The position numbers were made by a program, and so were the translations under genes. This document shows positions 8,905 through 18,294 of a DNA stretch of 64,000 nt, one piece after another. Below the pieces are notes generated by a model that was not told the origin of the DNA, did not search any database, and saw nothing but the letters and a program-made list of their open reading frames with translations. The stretch's first letter is position 1. Every line of letters begins with the position of its first letter. Location: positions 29,528 to 93,527 of the forward strand of contig NZ_BIMD01000017.1 of the NCBI RefSeq assembly GCF_004000905.1, in the 5' to 3' direction. The stretch is from Paenibacillus humicus NBRC 102415 (GTDB lineage: Bacteria > Bacillota > Bacilli > Paenibacillales > Paenibacillaceae).

Positions 8905-9402
8905 TCAGGCTCCTGCCGGCTGTTCTCCGGAAGACTCTTCCGGCAACTGTTCCGGAGTCTCTTCCGCCGCATCGGATCGAATGGACTTCAGCGCGTCGAT
9001 CGGAACATAGTTGCCGCTGGAGACGATATACTGGATGCCGTCCTTGAGCACGACCGAATCGACGAGGCCGCTTTCGGTCGTCAGCTTGCCGGCAGCATCA
9101 AAGATGTCCCATTCCGCCTGCTTCCCGATGAGATCGGATGTAAGTCCAAGATTCTGTCCCTGGACGTTGAGCTGTCCGGAAATGTTCGACAACTGCTCGA
9201 CAGAGGAGAATTGAGCGAGCTGGGCGATGTAAGTCGTGTTGTCGGACGGATTCATCGGGTCCTGATATTTCAGCTGTGCGACCAGAAGCTGCAGGAAAGC
9301 ATCCTTGCCGAGCGTGGAGTTGTCCATGCTTGTCGACGCCGCCTTGGAATTCTTTTGGCTCACGAACGGATAAATGGAATTGGCGTTCACGGATGCTGCC
9401 AT
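8905..9402 (-). CDS. flgD: Flagellar hook capping protein FlgD
   Basis: A 165-residue hook-assembly scaffold. The conserved core LGKDAFLQLLVAQLKYQDPM at about 31-50 and IAQLAQFSSVEQLSNI at about 58-75 identify FlgD. The FlgD cap promotes FlgE polymerisation and leaves when the hook is complete. The C-terminal 20 residues are a Glu/Pro/Gly-rich tail (EETPEQLPEESSGEQ) that looks disordered. It lies between fliK (23 bp upstream) and flgE. Confidence 0.93.
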   Translation of the reverse strand: MAASVNANSIYPFVSQKNSKAASTSMDNSTLGKDAFLQLLVAQLKYQDPMNPSDNTTYIAQLAQFSSVEQLSNISGQLNVQGQNLGLTSDLIGKQAEWDIFDAAGKLTTESGLVDSVVLKDGIQYIVSSGNYVPIDALKSIRSDAAEETPEQLPEESSGEQPAGA

Positions 9403-9425
9403 CGTTGATCCCCCTTGAAGCCGGC

Positions 9426-10880
9426 TTATGCCGTCTCGTTAATTGCCCTGCCGTATCCAAGCTCGCGAATGGCGGTTTGGATGACTTCAGCCTCCTGCAC
9501 GCCCTGATCTTCAAGGCGGTCGGAGCCGTTTCGCGCAAACTGGCCGCCCTGCCCGCCTCCGCCCCGGCTCTGCTGGCCGAATGAAAGCGAGGTCTGAAGC
9601 TGGCTCGAGGCCGATACATCAAGCCGGTCAACCTGGAAGCCTTGGTTCTGCAAGGACATTCGGAGCTGGCCCAGCTGGTTCTCGATCGCTTCCCTCGCCG
9701 CCGGCGAATCCGCTGCGAACAGCGCCGTCAATTGGCCATTGTGGATTTGGAGCTTGACGTCCACCTGTCCCAAGTTTTCCGGAGTCAGCGTCAGTCTTGC
9801 TTCGGTCATGCCGGATGAAGACGAGACATCAAGCTTTTTCAAGACAAGCCCGGCCACCTCCTGGGCAAACCGATGAACGGGCACCTTCACGACCGTTTCC
9901 GCACTGTCCGGAACCGCAGCTCCCGGCTGGACATTTCCTGTTGAGACCGCAGCGGCTGACGACGGCTGTTCATTGCTTTCCGCCATGAGCATGGCCGGCT
10001 GCACGGCATCGTCCGCCTGAGCGCTTCCGGCAGAGGCGCTTACCGCCGCTCGGATGTGGGCTGAAGAAGCTTCAAGCTTCGCCAGCAGCGTTGTGCCGGA
10101 AGCCGGAATTCCTGTCAAAGGAGTCCCTTCAGGCCGGCCGGCCGGGATCGTTCCGCCTGGAGCGGATTTGGCTGATTGCGGCGCTTCGAGCAGGCTTTGC
10201 AGCTTGGTCAGCTGCGCCTGGGTCAGCGACTGGGAATCGACCTTTCCGGATGGCTTGGCGAGAATGTCGGGCAATTGCTGCCTCAGCGCCAGCAGCAGCT
10301 CTCCTACTTCCCCTTTGGCGGCTGTCGCTGCGGAAGCGGCTGCGGGCTCATCCCGCTCCTGCTGGCCGCCGCCTGCAAGCTTCCCTGCAGGAGGCGGCTG
10401 AATGCCGAGCAGCGCAAGCAGCGCTCCCAGCTCGGAGGCCGCTTGCTGCCAATCCTCGAGCGGAATGGAGCCATCCTCTTCCTTGCCTTCGTATAGCTGA
10501 TCCAGCAGCTCCTCCAATTTGGCAAGCAGCGGCTCGGCTGCCTGCTCCTCGGAGGAAGCAGCGGCAGGATCGGCTTCTGCTGGCTGCAGAGCTTCCGGGA
10601 GCGCTCCGTCTGCCAGAGCAGGGACGCTCGGCTCCGCGCCGTCAAGCTGGGCGGCGGCTGCGCTCAGCGCCATAGCGGCTGCCAATGCCGCAGCAGCCGC
10701 TACGGCGTCCTGCGGAGCCGCCGTTCCCGCGTTCGGGGACGCTTGACCCTGAACGCCCGTCTGCAAGGCTCCAGCCATGGCTTGGCTGAACGGAGCCGCC
10801 CCGGCCGCCTTGCCTCCGGCCGCTTGGACAGATGTCCCCGAGCCGGTCGCAGCAGCCGGTTGAGTCGTCGTGATCTCCAT
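9426..10880 (-). CDS. fliK: Flagellar hook-length control protein FliK
   Basis: A 484-residue protein, Ala/Gln-rich and poorly structured for the first 330 residues, then the FliK C-terminal domain at about 340-440 with ARLTLTPENLGQVDVKLQIH and the LRMSLQNQGFQVDRLDVS pattern. FliK measures hook length and triggers the FlhB specificity switch. The disordered N-terminal ruler fits the role. It follows the MotE-like gene by 15 bp and precedes flgD. A second FliK-like protein is encoded at 31551-33701. Confidence 0.92.
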   Translation of the reverse strand: MEITTTQPAAATGSGTSVQAAGGKAAGAAPFSQAMAGALQTGVQGQASPNAGTAAPQDAVAAAAALAAAMALSAAAAQLDGAEPSVPALADGALPEALQPAEADPAAASSEEQAAEPLLAKLEELLDQLYEGKEEDGSIPLEDWQQAASELGALLALLGIQPPPAGKLAGGGQQERDEPAAASAATAAKGEVGELLLALRQQLPDILAKPSGKVDSQSLTQAQLTKLQSLLEAPQSAKSAPGGTIPAGRPEGTPLTGIPASGTTLLAKLEASSAHIRAAVSASAGSAQADDAVQPAMLMAESNEQPSSAAAVSTGNVQPGAAVPDSAETVVKVPVHRFAQEVAGLVLKKLDVSSSSGMTEARLTLTPENLGQVDVKLQIHNGQLTALFAADSPAAREAIENQLGQLRMSLQNQGFQVDRLDVSASSQLQTSLSFGQQSRGGGGQGGQFARNGSDRLEDQGVQEAEVIQTAIRELGYGRAINETA

Positions 10881-10895
10881 GGTTCACCTCCTATT

Positions 10896-11837
10896 CTATT
10901 TTCCCGCCATGAGCTTGCTCACGAGCTGAGACGTCAGCTTTTTGTCCAGTCCCGACATCTCCTGAACGATGGACGAGCGTTTGGAATCGCTGACCGAGCC
11001 AAGAATCCGAAGCACTTTGCTCGGGCTCACATCCGACATCGACAGCAGCAGCTGCGCCGCCTTCGCCGGATCCATCGATTCAAACGTTTTGCTGAGCTGA
11101 TCTTCGCTGAGCAGTGCGGAGCCGGATGCAGGAGCTGCGCTTGAAGCCTGCTGGATTCTCGATTGCAGGGCAGCAATCTGCTGATCCTGGACCGGAACGG
11201 AATCCTTCAGTCTCGCTGCCGTTTCGGCTGCCCGCTTTGGATCCATCTTGGCCAAGATCGCTCCTTGGGCTCGGCTGTCCATCGAGTTCAGCACGAGAAC
11301 GGCTTCATCCAAGGTCATATTCTGAATGATCGGAGCCGCTTTGCTTGGCGTCATCGAGGCGAACATTCCCCCAAGCTCCGCAATTTTGGCTTGATATTCG
11401 CTGCTGCTCAGCTTTTTCTGCTCGTCGCTTTTGATCAGCTGGTCGAGCTTGTCCTGCAGGTCGTTGATTTCCTTCTCAAGGGATGCCTTCTCCGCCTCGG
11501 CGGCCTGAAGCTTCCCTTTGGCTGCCTGCAGGTCTCCCTGCAGGCCGGCGATCTGCTTGCGCTGAGCAGCCCCGTTGTCCGGAGCAGGGGCGCCGGATGC
11601 GCTCCGGCTCTCCGGAATGAGCGACCCGACTACCGGTATGCTGCGGCCGGTATCCATCAGCCGCGAGCGCAGCGACGGATTGAACACCACTAGAAGCACA
11701 AGCACAAGCACCAGCGTGAACAGCAGCGGCGTAACAAAAAACAGGAAGCGTTCCATTCCGCTGTAGCTTTGTTTCTCACGTTCTTCTGCCAACATTTCAT
11801 CCCTCCCGGGGGCATGAGTCGTCCCCGACTGCTTCAT
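10896..11837 (-). CDS. MotE-like / YlxF flagellar chaperone with MgtE N-domain
   Basis: The 313-residue protein has a cytoplasmic N-terminus, one membrane helix at about 29-52 (FLFFVTPLLFTLVLVLVLLV), a coiled coil at about 95-150, and an MgtE-N-like domain of short helical repeats (about 150-310, with VLVLNSMDSRAQGAILAKMD). It sits where B. subtilis has ylxF and where other flagellated bacteria have motE. MotE acts as a chaperone for MotC in some species; here its exact partner is unknown. fliJ ends 11 bp upstream. Confidence 0.8.
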   Translation of the reverse strand: MKQSGTTHAPGRDEMLAEEREKQSYSGMERFLFFVTPLLFTLVLVLVLLVVFNPSLRSRLMDTGRSIPVVGSLIPESRSASGAPAPDNGAAQRKQIAGLQGDLQAAKGKLQAAEAEKASLEKEINDLQDKLDQLIKSDEQKKLSSSEYQAKIAELGGMFASMTPSKAAPIIQNMTLDEAVLVLNSMDSRAQGAILAKMDPKRAAETAARLKDSVPVQDQQIAALQSRIQQASSAAPASGSALLSEDQLSKTFESMDPAKAAQLLLSMSDVSPSKVLRILGSVSDSKRSSIVQEMSGLDKKLTSQLVSKLMAGK

Positions 11838-11848
11838 CTTGCCTTCTG

Positions 11849-12295
11849 CTAAAGCGCTGCGCGCGAATGGCGTTGGACCGCGATTTCATCGAGTTCCGCC
11901 TGCTCTCCGGCAAGCTGTGCAGCCTTGAATCGGTTCAAGGCTTTTTCTTTGGATTTCAGCCAGATCTTCTCCTGGATCTTGCGTTCGGCCAGACGATGCC
12001 TGGAGGATTCGACTTCGTTCTCTGCCGCCTGTACGACTTGCTGCTTGCTTCCGATGCAGGCATCCAGATGGGAGAGGAACCGCTGGATCGCTTGCAGCTC
12101 CATGAGCGGACTGCCTAGCATGCCGAGCTCTTCAAGCTTCCCTTCCCAGCGCAGACGCTCCGCGTTCAGCTCGGACAGGGACATCTCCTCCGCATGCAGC
12201 AGATCAAGCGCGGCCGTGAGTCCCCATTTGGCTTGCGTCGTCTCGCTTTGCTTCAAGTTGACAATGCTTTGATAGGCATAGCGGAATGAAGTCAC
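11849..12295 (-). CDS. fliJ: Flagellar export chaperone FliJ
   Basis: A 148-residue, almost entirely coiled-coil protein starting MTSFRYAYQSIVNLKQSE, with the FliJ pattern of an antiparallel two-helix bundle and family-like segments (LQAIQRFLSHLDACI, SRHRLAERKIQEKIWLKSKE). FliJ is the central stalk of the FliI ATPase ring and cycles export chaperones. It lies 8 bp after fliI, as in Bacillus. Sequence identity is low in this family, so the call leans on coiled-coil architecture and position. Confidence 0.9.
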   Translation of the reverse strand: MTSFRYAYQSIVNLKQSETTQAKWGLTAALDLLHAEEMSLSELNAERLRWEGKLEELGMLGSPLMELQAIQRFLSHLDACIGSKQQVVQAAENEVESSRHRLAERKIQEKIWLKSKEKALNRFKAAQLAGEQAELDEIAVQRHSRAAL

Positions 12296-12303
12296 GTCTC
12301 TGT

Positions 12304-13629
12304 TCAGCTCCCGTTGAATTGCCGGATCAGATGGTCCAGCGTCTCGTCAAAATGGGCTTTTTCATTCGTTCGTTGCTGCGTGAAATCCAGAATTCCGTCC
12401 ATTTGGCTCATCGCCTGGTCGATTTCCTTGTTCGATCCGGGCTGATACGCCCCGATATTGATCAAGTCCTCCGAATCTTTATAGACAGCGAGCATCTTTT
12501 TGAGAGCGGAAGCCGCCTCCTGATGCTCGGGCTCTATGATCTCCTTCATGACCCGGCTCACCGAGGCGAGCACGTCGATCGCCGGAAAATGGCCTTTCTG
12601 AGCCAAGTCCCGGCTTAAGACGATATGTCCGTCGAGGATGCCTCTCACGGCATCCGCCACCGGCTCATTCATGTCGTCCCCATCCACGAGAACGGTATAA
12701 AAAGCCGTTATGGACCCCGTCGGCCCCGTTCCCGCTCTTTCAAGCAGCTTGGGAAGGCCGGCGAACACCGACGGCGTATACCCTCTCGTCGCCGGAGGCT
12801 CTCCGACCGCCAGCCCGACTTCCCGCTGCGCCATCGCATACCGGGTGACGGAATCCATCATCAGCATGACGTTCATCCCCCGGTCCCGGAAGTACTCCGC
12901 TATCGTCGTTGCGATTACCGCGCCCTTGATGCGGATCAAAGCCGGCTGATCGGATGTTGCCACGATTACGACGGAACGGGCCAGTCCTTCCGGTCCCAGA
13001 TCCTTCTCGATGAACTCGAGCACCTCGCGTCCCCGTTCGCCGATGAGAGCAATGACGTTGACGTCGGCTGCCGTATTGCGGGCGATCATGCCCAGCAGCG
13101 TGCTCTTTCCGACCCCCGATCCGGCAAAAATGCCGACGCGCTGGCCCTGTCCTACGGTAAGCAGACTGTCGATCGCGCGAACCCCGATGCCCAGCGGCTG
13201 CTGGACGCGCGGTCTGAAGAGCGGATTGCTCGGAGGAGCGGTCGTCGGATAGCGGATCATACGGCTGGGAATGAAGCTGCCGTCAAGAGGCCGCCCCAGG
13301 CCGTCCAGCACTTTACCGAGCAGCTCCGCCCCGACCTGGACCGTAAGCGGCTTGCCTGTGCCAACAACGTCGCATCCGGGCGCGATCGCATTGAGATCTC
13401 CGAGCGGCATGAGAATCAGTCTGTTGTCCCGGAAACCGACGACTTCGGCAAGGAGCGGGGGCGCCCCTTTTCCGGGATAGATCTGGCAGACATCCCCGAT
13501 GCCGGCATCGGGTCCTTCGCTTTCGACGGTAAGTCCGATGACCTGGGTTACTTTGCCGTTGATGCGCACGGGATCGATGCCGGCGAGCTGCTCCGTATAT
13601 CTCGAAGCCTTGGGAACCCGTGAGCTCAT
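12304..13629 (-). CDS. fliI: Flagellum-specific ATP synthase FliI
   Basis: FliI of 441 residues, the hexameric ATPase that unfolds and loads export substrates. The beta-barrel N-domain (about 20-95) is followed by the Walker A site GSGVGKST at about 170-177, the GERGREV loop at about 198-204, and the LMMDSVTRYAMAQREVGLA region that carries the Walker B Asp. The start overlaps the fliH stop by 4 bp (ATGA). Length and motifs are complete. Confidence 0.97.
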   Translation of the reverse strand: MSSRVPKASRYTEQLAGIDPVRINGKVTQVIGLTVESEGPDAGIGDVCQIYPGKGAPPLLAEVVGFRDNRLILMPLGDLNAIAPGCDVVGTGKPLTVQVGAELLGKVLDGLGRPLDGSFIPSRMIRYPTTAPPSNPLFRPRVQQPLGIGVRAIDSLLTVGQGQRVGIFAGSGVGKSTLLGMIARNTAADVNVIALIGERGREVLEFIEKDLGPEGLARSVVIVATSDQPALIRIKGAVIATTIAEYFRDRGMNVMLMMDSVTRYAMAQREVGLAVGEPPATRGYTPSVFAGLPKLLERAGTGPTGSITAFYTVLVDGDDMNEPVADAVRGILDGHIVLSRDLAQKGHFPAIDVLASVSRVMKEIIEPEHQEAASALKKMLAVYKDSEDLINIGAYQPGSNKEIDQAMSQMDGILDFTQQRTNEKAHFDETLDHLIRQFNGS

Positions 13630-14486
13630 GAAGCAGGCGCCTCCTGACCTTCGCGCTGGGAAGCGATTCCCATCAGCTCACGCTTGATTTCGGACAGCTG
13701 CGTGTCGATGCGGGCGTCGATGCTGCCGAATGCCGTCCGGATCACGCAGCCGTGATCCTTGACCGATGCGTCGGGCAGGATCTGCAGCTCGGCCTGAGAA
13801 TCGATCGACAGCTCCAGCTCGTCCCTGGCGGCGAGAACCGATGAGAGCTGCGCGGGACTGACGCACAGAACGATGCTTCCATTCTCTCTTCGCCGGGAAA
13901 GCATGCTGCGGATAAGCTCGATGGCGATTTCGGGCTCAAGATCCAGCTGCTTGCCGACCAGCTTCTCTGCAATGGCGCAGCTCAGCTCCACGAGGAACGG
14001 CTCCGCCTCCTGGATGATCTGCTCCTTCATTCGGAAGGAGGATTCAAGAATGGAGGAGGATTCCTCGATTCTTTGCTCCCATTCCTTCCGCAGCGCGGCT
14101 TCGGCATCCCGGCTGCCTTGGCTGAAGCCCTCGCCATATCCGGCCTGGCGGGCTTCTTCTGCGATTCGTTCATCGTCCGCCCGTCTGGCATGCCACCAAT
14201 CCTCGGCTTCCTGACGGGCCTGTTCCAGCAGCTCCTGGGCCTGCCTGGCCGCATCCGCCAACGTATCCTCGGCGACGCTCTGGGCGTCGCCGAGAATCTG
14301 GCTGCGCAGAGCTTCCGTAGCGGCATCCGGGCGGATCTCGCCGCGGTAGGCCAGCTCGCCGAAGCCGTCCGAAGCGGTGTCGGCACCGCTGGCTGCGGCA
14401 GGTTTCCGGTAAAATCTTTCCAGCCGCTGAAGCTGTTCCTGAGGGACTACCTGCGAGGATTTGAACAGATTAGACAATGATGTCAT
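13626..14486 (-). CDS. fliH: Flagellar assembly protein FliH
   Basis: A 286-residue FliH-type stator of the export ATPase. The middle (about 70-160) is a long charged coiled coil rich in Ala, Glu and Arg; the C-terminal FliH/NolV domain (about 160-275) contains LVELSCAIAEKLVGKQLDLE and DHGCVIRTAFGSIDARIDTQL. It overlaps fliG by 17 bp and fliI by 4 bp, which indicates tight coupling of switch and export genes. The N-terminal 50 residues are variable and probably bind the C ring. Confidence 0.93.
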   Translation of the reverse strand: MTSLSNLFKSSQVVPQEQLQRLERFYRKPAAASGADTASDGFGELAYRGEIRPDAATEALRSQILGDAQSVAEDTLADAARQAQELLEQARQEAEDWWHARRADDERIAEEARQAGYGEGFSQGSRDAEAALRKEWEQRIEESSSILESSFRMKEQIIQEAEPFLVELSCAIAEKLVGKQLDLEPEIAIELIRSMLSRRRENGSIVLCVSPAQLSSVLAARDELELSIDSQAELQILPDASVKDHGCVIRTAFGSIDARIDTQLSEIKRELMGIASQREGQEAPAS

Positions 14487-15483
14487 CTCCTCCGCCGCGG
14501 GCGATGATGATGTCGCCGGATTCCTCCAGCCTGCGGATCGTTCCTACGATGCGAGTCTGGGCTTCCTCGACGTCACGCAGCCGCACGGGACCCATGAATT
14601 CCATTTCTTCCTTGAACGTCTCGGCCATCCGCTTGGACATGTTCCGGAAGATCGCCTCGCGCACTTCCTCGCTTGCCACCTTGAGCGCAAGCTGAAGGTC
14701 GGCGCTCTCGATATCGCGGATGATGCGCTGGATGGAACGGTTGTCGATGCTGACGATGTCTTCGAAGACGAACATCCGCTTCTTGATCTCTTCCGCCAGC
14801 TCCGGGTCCTGAATTTCCAGGGAATCCAGAATCGTCCGCTCGGTGCCGCGATCGACGCCGTTCAGAATCTGAACGATGGAGTCGATGCCTCCCGCGTTCG
14901 TGTAGTCCTGGGTCACCGTAGCGCTCAGCTTCTGTTCCAGCACCCTCTCCACCTGGGAGATGACCTCAGGAGAGGTGCTGTCCATAAGCGCGACCCTGCG
15001 GGCGACTTCCGCCTGCTTCTCTTGAGGAAGCGAGGACAGAATATGAGAAGCCTGCTCCGGCTGGAGGTAAGAGAGCACGAGAGCAATCGTCTGGGTATTT
15101 TCGTTCTGGATGAAGTTCAGGATCTGGGTCGGCTCCGCCTTGCGGGCAAAATCGAAAGGCCTCACCTGCAGCGTCGCCGTAAGCCTGCTGATGACTTCCA
15201 ATGCCTTTTGCGAGCCGAGCGCCTTCTCGAGGATATCCTTCGCGTACGCGATGCCGCCCTGGGAGATATACTCTTGGGCAAGGCAGATCTGATAGAATTC
15301 GCTCATGATTGTGTCCCGCTCCGAGCTGTCGACCTTCCTCACGTTGGCGATTTCCAGAGTCAGCTGCTCGATTTCCTCTTCCCTCAGATGCTTGAAGATC
15401 TGGGCCGATACATCCGGGCCGAGCGTAATCAGCAGAATGGCAGCCTTTTGGCGCCCGCTCAAGCTTTGCAGCGCTTTAACCAT
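14470..15483 (-). CDS. fliG: Flagellar motor switch protein FliG
   Basis: A 337-residue FliG with all three helical domains. The N-domain (LSGRQKAAILLITLGPD...) binds FliF, the middle EHPQ-like segment reads ENTQTIALVLSYLQPEQAS at about 128-146, and the C-domain (about 240-330) carries the charged torque helix with RRMEEI-like residues (FRNMSKRMAETFKEEMEFMG). It follows fliF by 12 bp and overlaps fliH by 17 bp. Confidence 0.97.
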   Translation of the reverse strand: MVKALQSLSGRQKAAILLITLGPDVSAQIFKHLREEEIEQLTLEIANVRKVDSSERDTIMSEFYQICLAQEYISQGGIAYAKDILEKALGSQKALEVISRLTATLQVRPFDFARKAEPTQILNFIQNENTQTIALVLSYLQPEQASHILSSLPQEKQAEVARRVALMDSTSPEVISQVERVLEQKLSATVTQDYTNAGGIDSIVQILNGVDRGTERTILDSLEIQDPELAEEIKKRMFVFEDIVSIDNRSIQRIIRDIESADLQLALKVASEEVREAIFRNMSKRMAETFKEEMEFMGPVRLRDVEEAQTRIVGTIRRLEESGDIIIARGGGDDIIV

Positions 15484-15495
15484 GAGTTGCCACCT

Positions 15496-17061
15496 CTATT
15501 CCTCTACTAGCCAGGTGCGAAGAAGGTTGACGAAATCATCCGGCTTCCGCTTGGCGAGTGTTTCCAAATTCTTGCGCACTTGATTCTCATTCGTGACGCT
15601 CTCCAGGTTGATCGAAGGATATTCGACTCTCGGCGCCATTTCCTCAATGATTTCCTCTTCCTTGGCGCGGCGGCGGCGAACGGCGAGCACGATTCCGCCG
15701 ATAAGCGCGGCAGCTGCGACAGCGATGGCGGCGATCCATCCGGCGGTAAGGCCTTTGCCGGAAGCGGATGCTCCTGCTGCGGCAAAATTTTGACCGATGA
15801 CAGAAACCTTTTTGGCTATGAGCGCGTCATTACTAACATCCTGTCCGGATTCCACCAGCTGGGAACGGACGAAAGAAGTTAGATATTGGGTGATTTGATC
15901 CTTTGTTTCCTGGTTTAATAATGAAGTAGGAATGCCGACGCTGATGCTGAGGTCTTTGACGGAGTAAGGGCCGCCAATGATCGTATTTTTGTAGCGGTTC
16001 GGCTCATAGTTGGTCGTGCTGGAGGTTTTTTCCGCCGTGCTGCTGCCCCCGCTCGATGTCGAGGAATACCCGGGTACATCGGTTTCTCCAGTGCCGGCAA
16101 CGCCGCCGGCGTTCCCTTCCGTTCCTTCCGAGCTTTCGCTCGATTGCTGCTGGCTGATCACGAGACCGTTGTTGTTGTTGTTGTCGAGAGGCTTGACCAG
16201 GCTTTCCTCGCGGCTGACCTGATCGAAGTTCAGGCTGCTCAGCACGCTGACGGCAAGATTATCGCCGCCTACCATCGTTCCAAGGAACTGCTCGATATTT
16301 CTCTTCAAATCGCTCTCGTATTTCTTTTGGATCTGGAATTGAGAGTTCGCGCTGCCCGAGTTGTTCAGCGTCCCGCCGATTTTGGAGGAGGCTGTCAGCT
16401 CGCCTTGAGGGCTCGTAATCGTGATATCCGCGATTTTAAGATTCGGCACCGAAGTTTTGACGAGATTGAAGTAACCGTCGATCTCATCCTGGCTGGGCCG
16501 GAATCCCGGCTTGAATTTCATGACGATGGAAGCCGACGCGCCGCTGGCTTCTTCCGTTTGGGCAAATACGCTTTCCTTCGGAAGATTGACGACGACTTTG
16601 CTGGAAGCGACTCCCTGCATCCCGTTGAGCAGCTGCTGGATCTCTCCGTTCAGGGCGCTGCGGTATTTGACGTTGAATTCGTTGTCGGTCATGCCGAACT
16701 GTGAAGAACCCGTATTGAACGCGGCGAAGCCGATCGATCCATTCTGGACCAGACCTTGCGATCCCGCTGCGACCCGCACGCGATCTGCTTCGCTGCTCGG
16801 AACGGAAATTGAATTGCCGCCGTCTCCAAGCCGGTAAGAAATGCTGCTGCTGTCCAGATAATTCATGATTGCCTGGGCATCGGTGCTGTCGAGATCCTTG
16901 AACACCGTTTCGTATTGCGTTTTGGTCAGGATCGAAGTAAGCAGAATGATCGTCAGCAGCAATACCCCGATCGTCGCTCCCAGCCAAATCTTTTGCTTCT
17001 TGCCCATCGCTCCCCAGTAATTTTTGGCGGAATCGCGCAGGCGGGCCATCTTTTCGTTCAC
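15496..17061 (-). CDS. fliF: Flagellar MS-ring protein FliF
   Basis: The 521-residue MS-ring subunit has membrane helices at about 25-46 and 435-457. Between them lie YscJ-type ring-building domains and an insert at about 285-345 that is Asn/Ser/Gly/Thr-rich (GGSSTAEKTSSTTN), expected to be extracellular and flexible. The C-terminal tail (VENEI-type VTNENQVRKNLETLAKRKP) is the FliG-binding segment. fliE lies 39 bp upstream and fliG 12 bp downstream. All expected parts are present. Confidence 0.97.
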   Translation of the reverse strand: MNEKMARLRDSAKNYWGAMGKKQKIWLGATIGVLLLTIILLTSILTKTQYETVFKDLDSTDAQAIMNYLDSSSISYRLGDGGNSISVPSSEADRVRVAAGSQGLVQNGSIGFAAFNTGSSQFGMTDNEFNVKYRSALNGEIQQLLNGMQGVASSKVVVNLPKESVFAQTEEASGASASIVMKFKPGFRPSQDEIDGYFNLVKTSVPNLKIADITITSPQGELTASSKIGGTLNNSGSANSQFQIQKKYESDLKRNIEQFLGTMVGGDNLAVSVLSSLNFDQVSREESLVKPLDNNNNNGLVISQQQSSESSEGTEGNAGGVAGTGETDVPGYSSTSSGGSSTAEKTSSTTNYEPNRYKNTIIGGPYSVKDLSISVGIPTSLLNQETKDQITQYLTSFVRSQLVESGQDVSNDALIAKKVSVIGQNFAAAGASASGKGLTAGWIAAIAVAAAALIGGIVLAVRRRRAKEEEIIEEMAPRVEYPSINLESVTNENQVRKNLETLAKRKPDDFVNLLRTWLVEE

Positions 17062-17100
17062 ATCTTCACCCCGCAGAATGCTATTGCAATGCAGTCAGCT

Positions 17101-17409
17101 TTAAATTTGCATGCGCATGATGTCCTGATAGGCCTCTACCGCCTTGTTCCGGACCTGCGTCACCAGCTGAAGGCTGAGCTCAGCCTGCTGCGAGACAATC
17201 ATGACTTGTGAAATATCCGCTTGGCCAACCAAGTACTGGTTGTTGACCTGATGCACGGTTTTTTCTTGCGCGCTGACACTGTCCAGGGCGTTTTTGAGCA
17301 TAGTCCCGAAGCTTTCGGTCACTTCGCTCGGCGATGCGGCTTGCGTCTTGGCCGTAATAGCCGGTGTGTTCAGAGGAGAGACCTGTGCAAGCGTTATAGG
17401 CTGGATCAT
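17101..17409 (-). CDS. fliE: Flagellar hook-basal body complex protein FliE
   Basis: A 102-residue protein with the FliE pattern FGTMLKNALDSVSAQEKTVH and the C-terminal VTQVRNKAVEAYQDIMRMQI. FliE joins the MS ring to the proximal rod and is needed for rod export. Length and position after flgC (21 bp) are standard. Confidence 0.96.
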   Translation of the reverse strand: MIQPITLAQVSPLNTPAITAKTQAASPSEVTESFGTMLKNALDSVSAQEKTVHQVNNQYLVGQADISQVMIVSQQAELSLQLVTQVRNKAVEAYQDIMRMQI

Positions 17410-17430
17410 TGTGGACTATCCTTTCGGCTT

Positions 17431-17877
17431 TTATTTTCCGATTTCAAGAGCTTTGACGAACATCGTCTTCGTTGCATTCAATGCGGTCACGTTCGCCTCG
17501 TAGGAACGGGACGCCGAGATCATATCCACCATTTCCTTCGTAACGTCCACGTTCGGCATCTTCACATACCCGTTCTTGTCCGCATCGGGATGAGACGGAT
17601 TGTAGACCAGCTTGTCCGGAGTGCGATCCTCCTGGATCCGGCTTACTTTAACCCCTTTGGACGCCTCTCCCATCTCATTTTGAAGCATCGATGCGAAGCT
17701 GCCTTCCTTCATGGGCTCCAACACGACCATTTTGCGCTTATAGGGCTGGAACTCGCCATTTACATAGGAGGCTCGAGTCGTCTCGGCATTCGCGATATTG
17801 GATGAGATCACATCCATTCGGAGCCGCTGGGCGGTCAATGCGGAAGCACTGATGTCAAATCCGTTGGTCAGCTTCAT
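17431..17877 (-). CDS. flgC: Flagellar basal-body rod protein FlgC
   Basis: A 148-residue rod protein beginning with the conserved SALTAQRLRMDVISSNIANAE motif and ending with the D0 helix (VDMISASRSYEANVTALNAT). The PHPDADKNGYVKMPNVD segment is diagnostic of FlgC. It starts 3 bp after the flgB stop. Confidence 0.97.
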   Translation of the reverse strand: MKLTNGFDISASALTAQRLRMDVISSNIANAETTRASYVNGEFQPYKRKMVVLEPMKEGSFASMLQNEMGEASKGVKVSRIQEDRTPDKLVYNPSHPDADKNGYVKMPNVDVTKEMVDMISASRSYEANVTALNATKTMFVKALEIGK

Positions 17878-17880
17878 TTC

Positions 17881-18294
17881 TTACCCTCTCCCGTCGATGG
17901 CAGTCCGCATCATCTTGATCTCGTGATTGATCTGTTGAATGTAGGAATTGTAGCGGAGCTGATTTTTGGCAAGCAATGCCATTTCGCGATCAGGATCCAC
18001 GTTGTTTCCATTATTATTCATGACAGATTTTTCATCCGTGACAAGCTGCATGGTTGGAATCTGGTCATTTCGACCTATGTCCATATGCATTTTTTGGGTC
18101 TTTATACCTGCTAAATCGTGGTTTTTCTGGCCGTTCAGCTGGTCATTCAGCAGCTCCTCGAATACCAGTTCCGAACGTTTGAAGTGCGGCGTGTCAGCAT
18201 TGGAAATATTATCCGAGATTACCTGCTGCCTTGCTTCAGCGGCTCTCATTGCCCCTACAAGTCTGCTGAAATCCGCGCCGTTCAAGACATTCAA
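17881..18294 (-). CDS. flgB: Flagellar basal-body rod protein FlgB, first gene of the operon
   Basis: A 137-residue rod protein with the SDNISNADTPHFKRSE motif at about 28-43 and a C-terminal helix (YNSYIQQINHEIKMMRTAID). FlgB is the first proximal rod subunit. As in B. subtilis it is the first gene of the fla/che operon and lies next to codY, but here a strong terminator separates the two. The ribosome binding site is weak (GTGGTG about 8 nt before the ATG). Confidence 0.96.
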   Translation of the reverse strand: MNVLNGADFSRLVGAMRAAEARQQVISDNISNADTPHFKRSELVFEELLNDQLNGQKNHDLAGIKTQKMHMDIGRNDQIPTMQLVTDEKSVMNNNGNNVDPDREMALLAKNQLRYNSYIQQINHEIKMMRTAIDGRG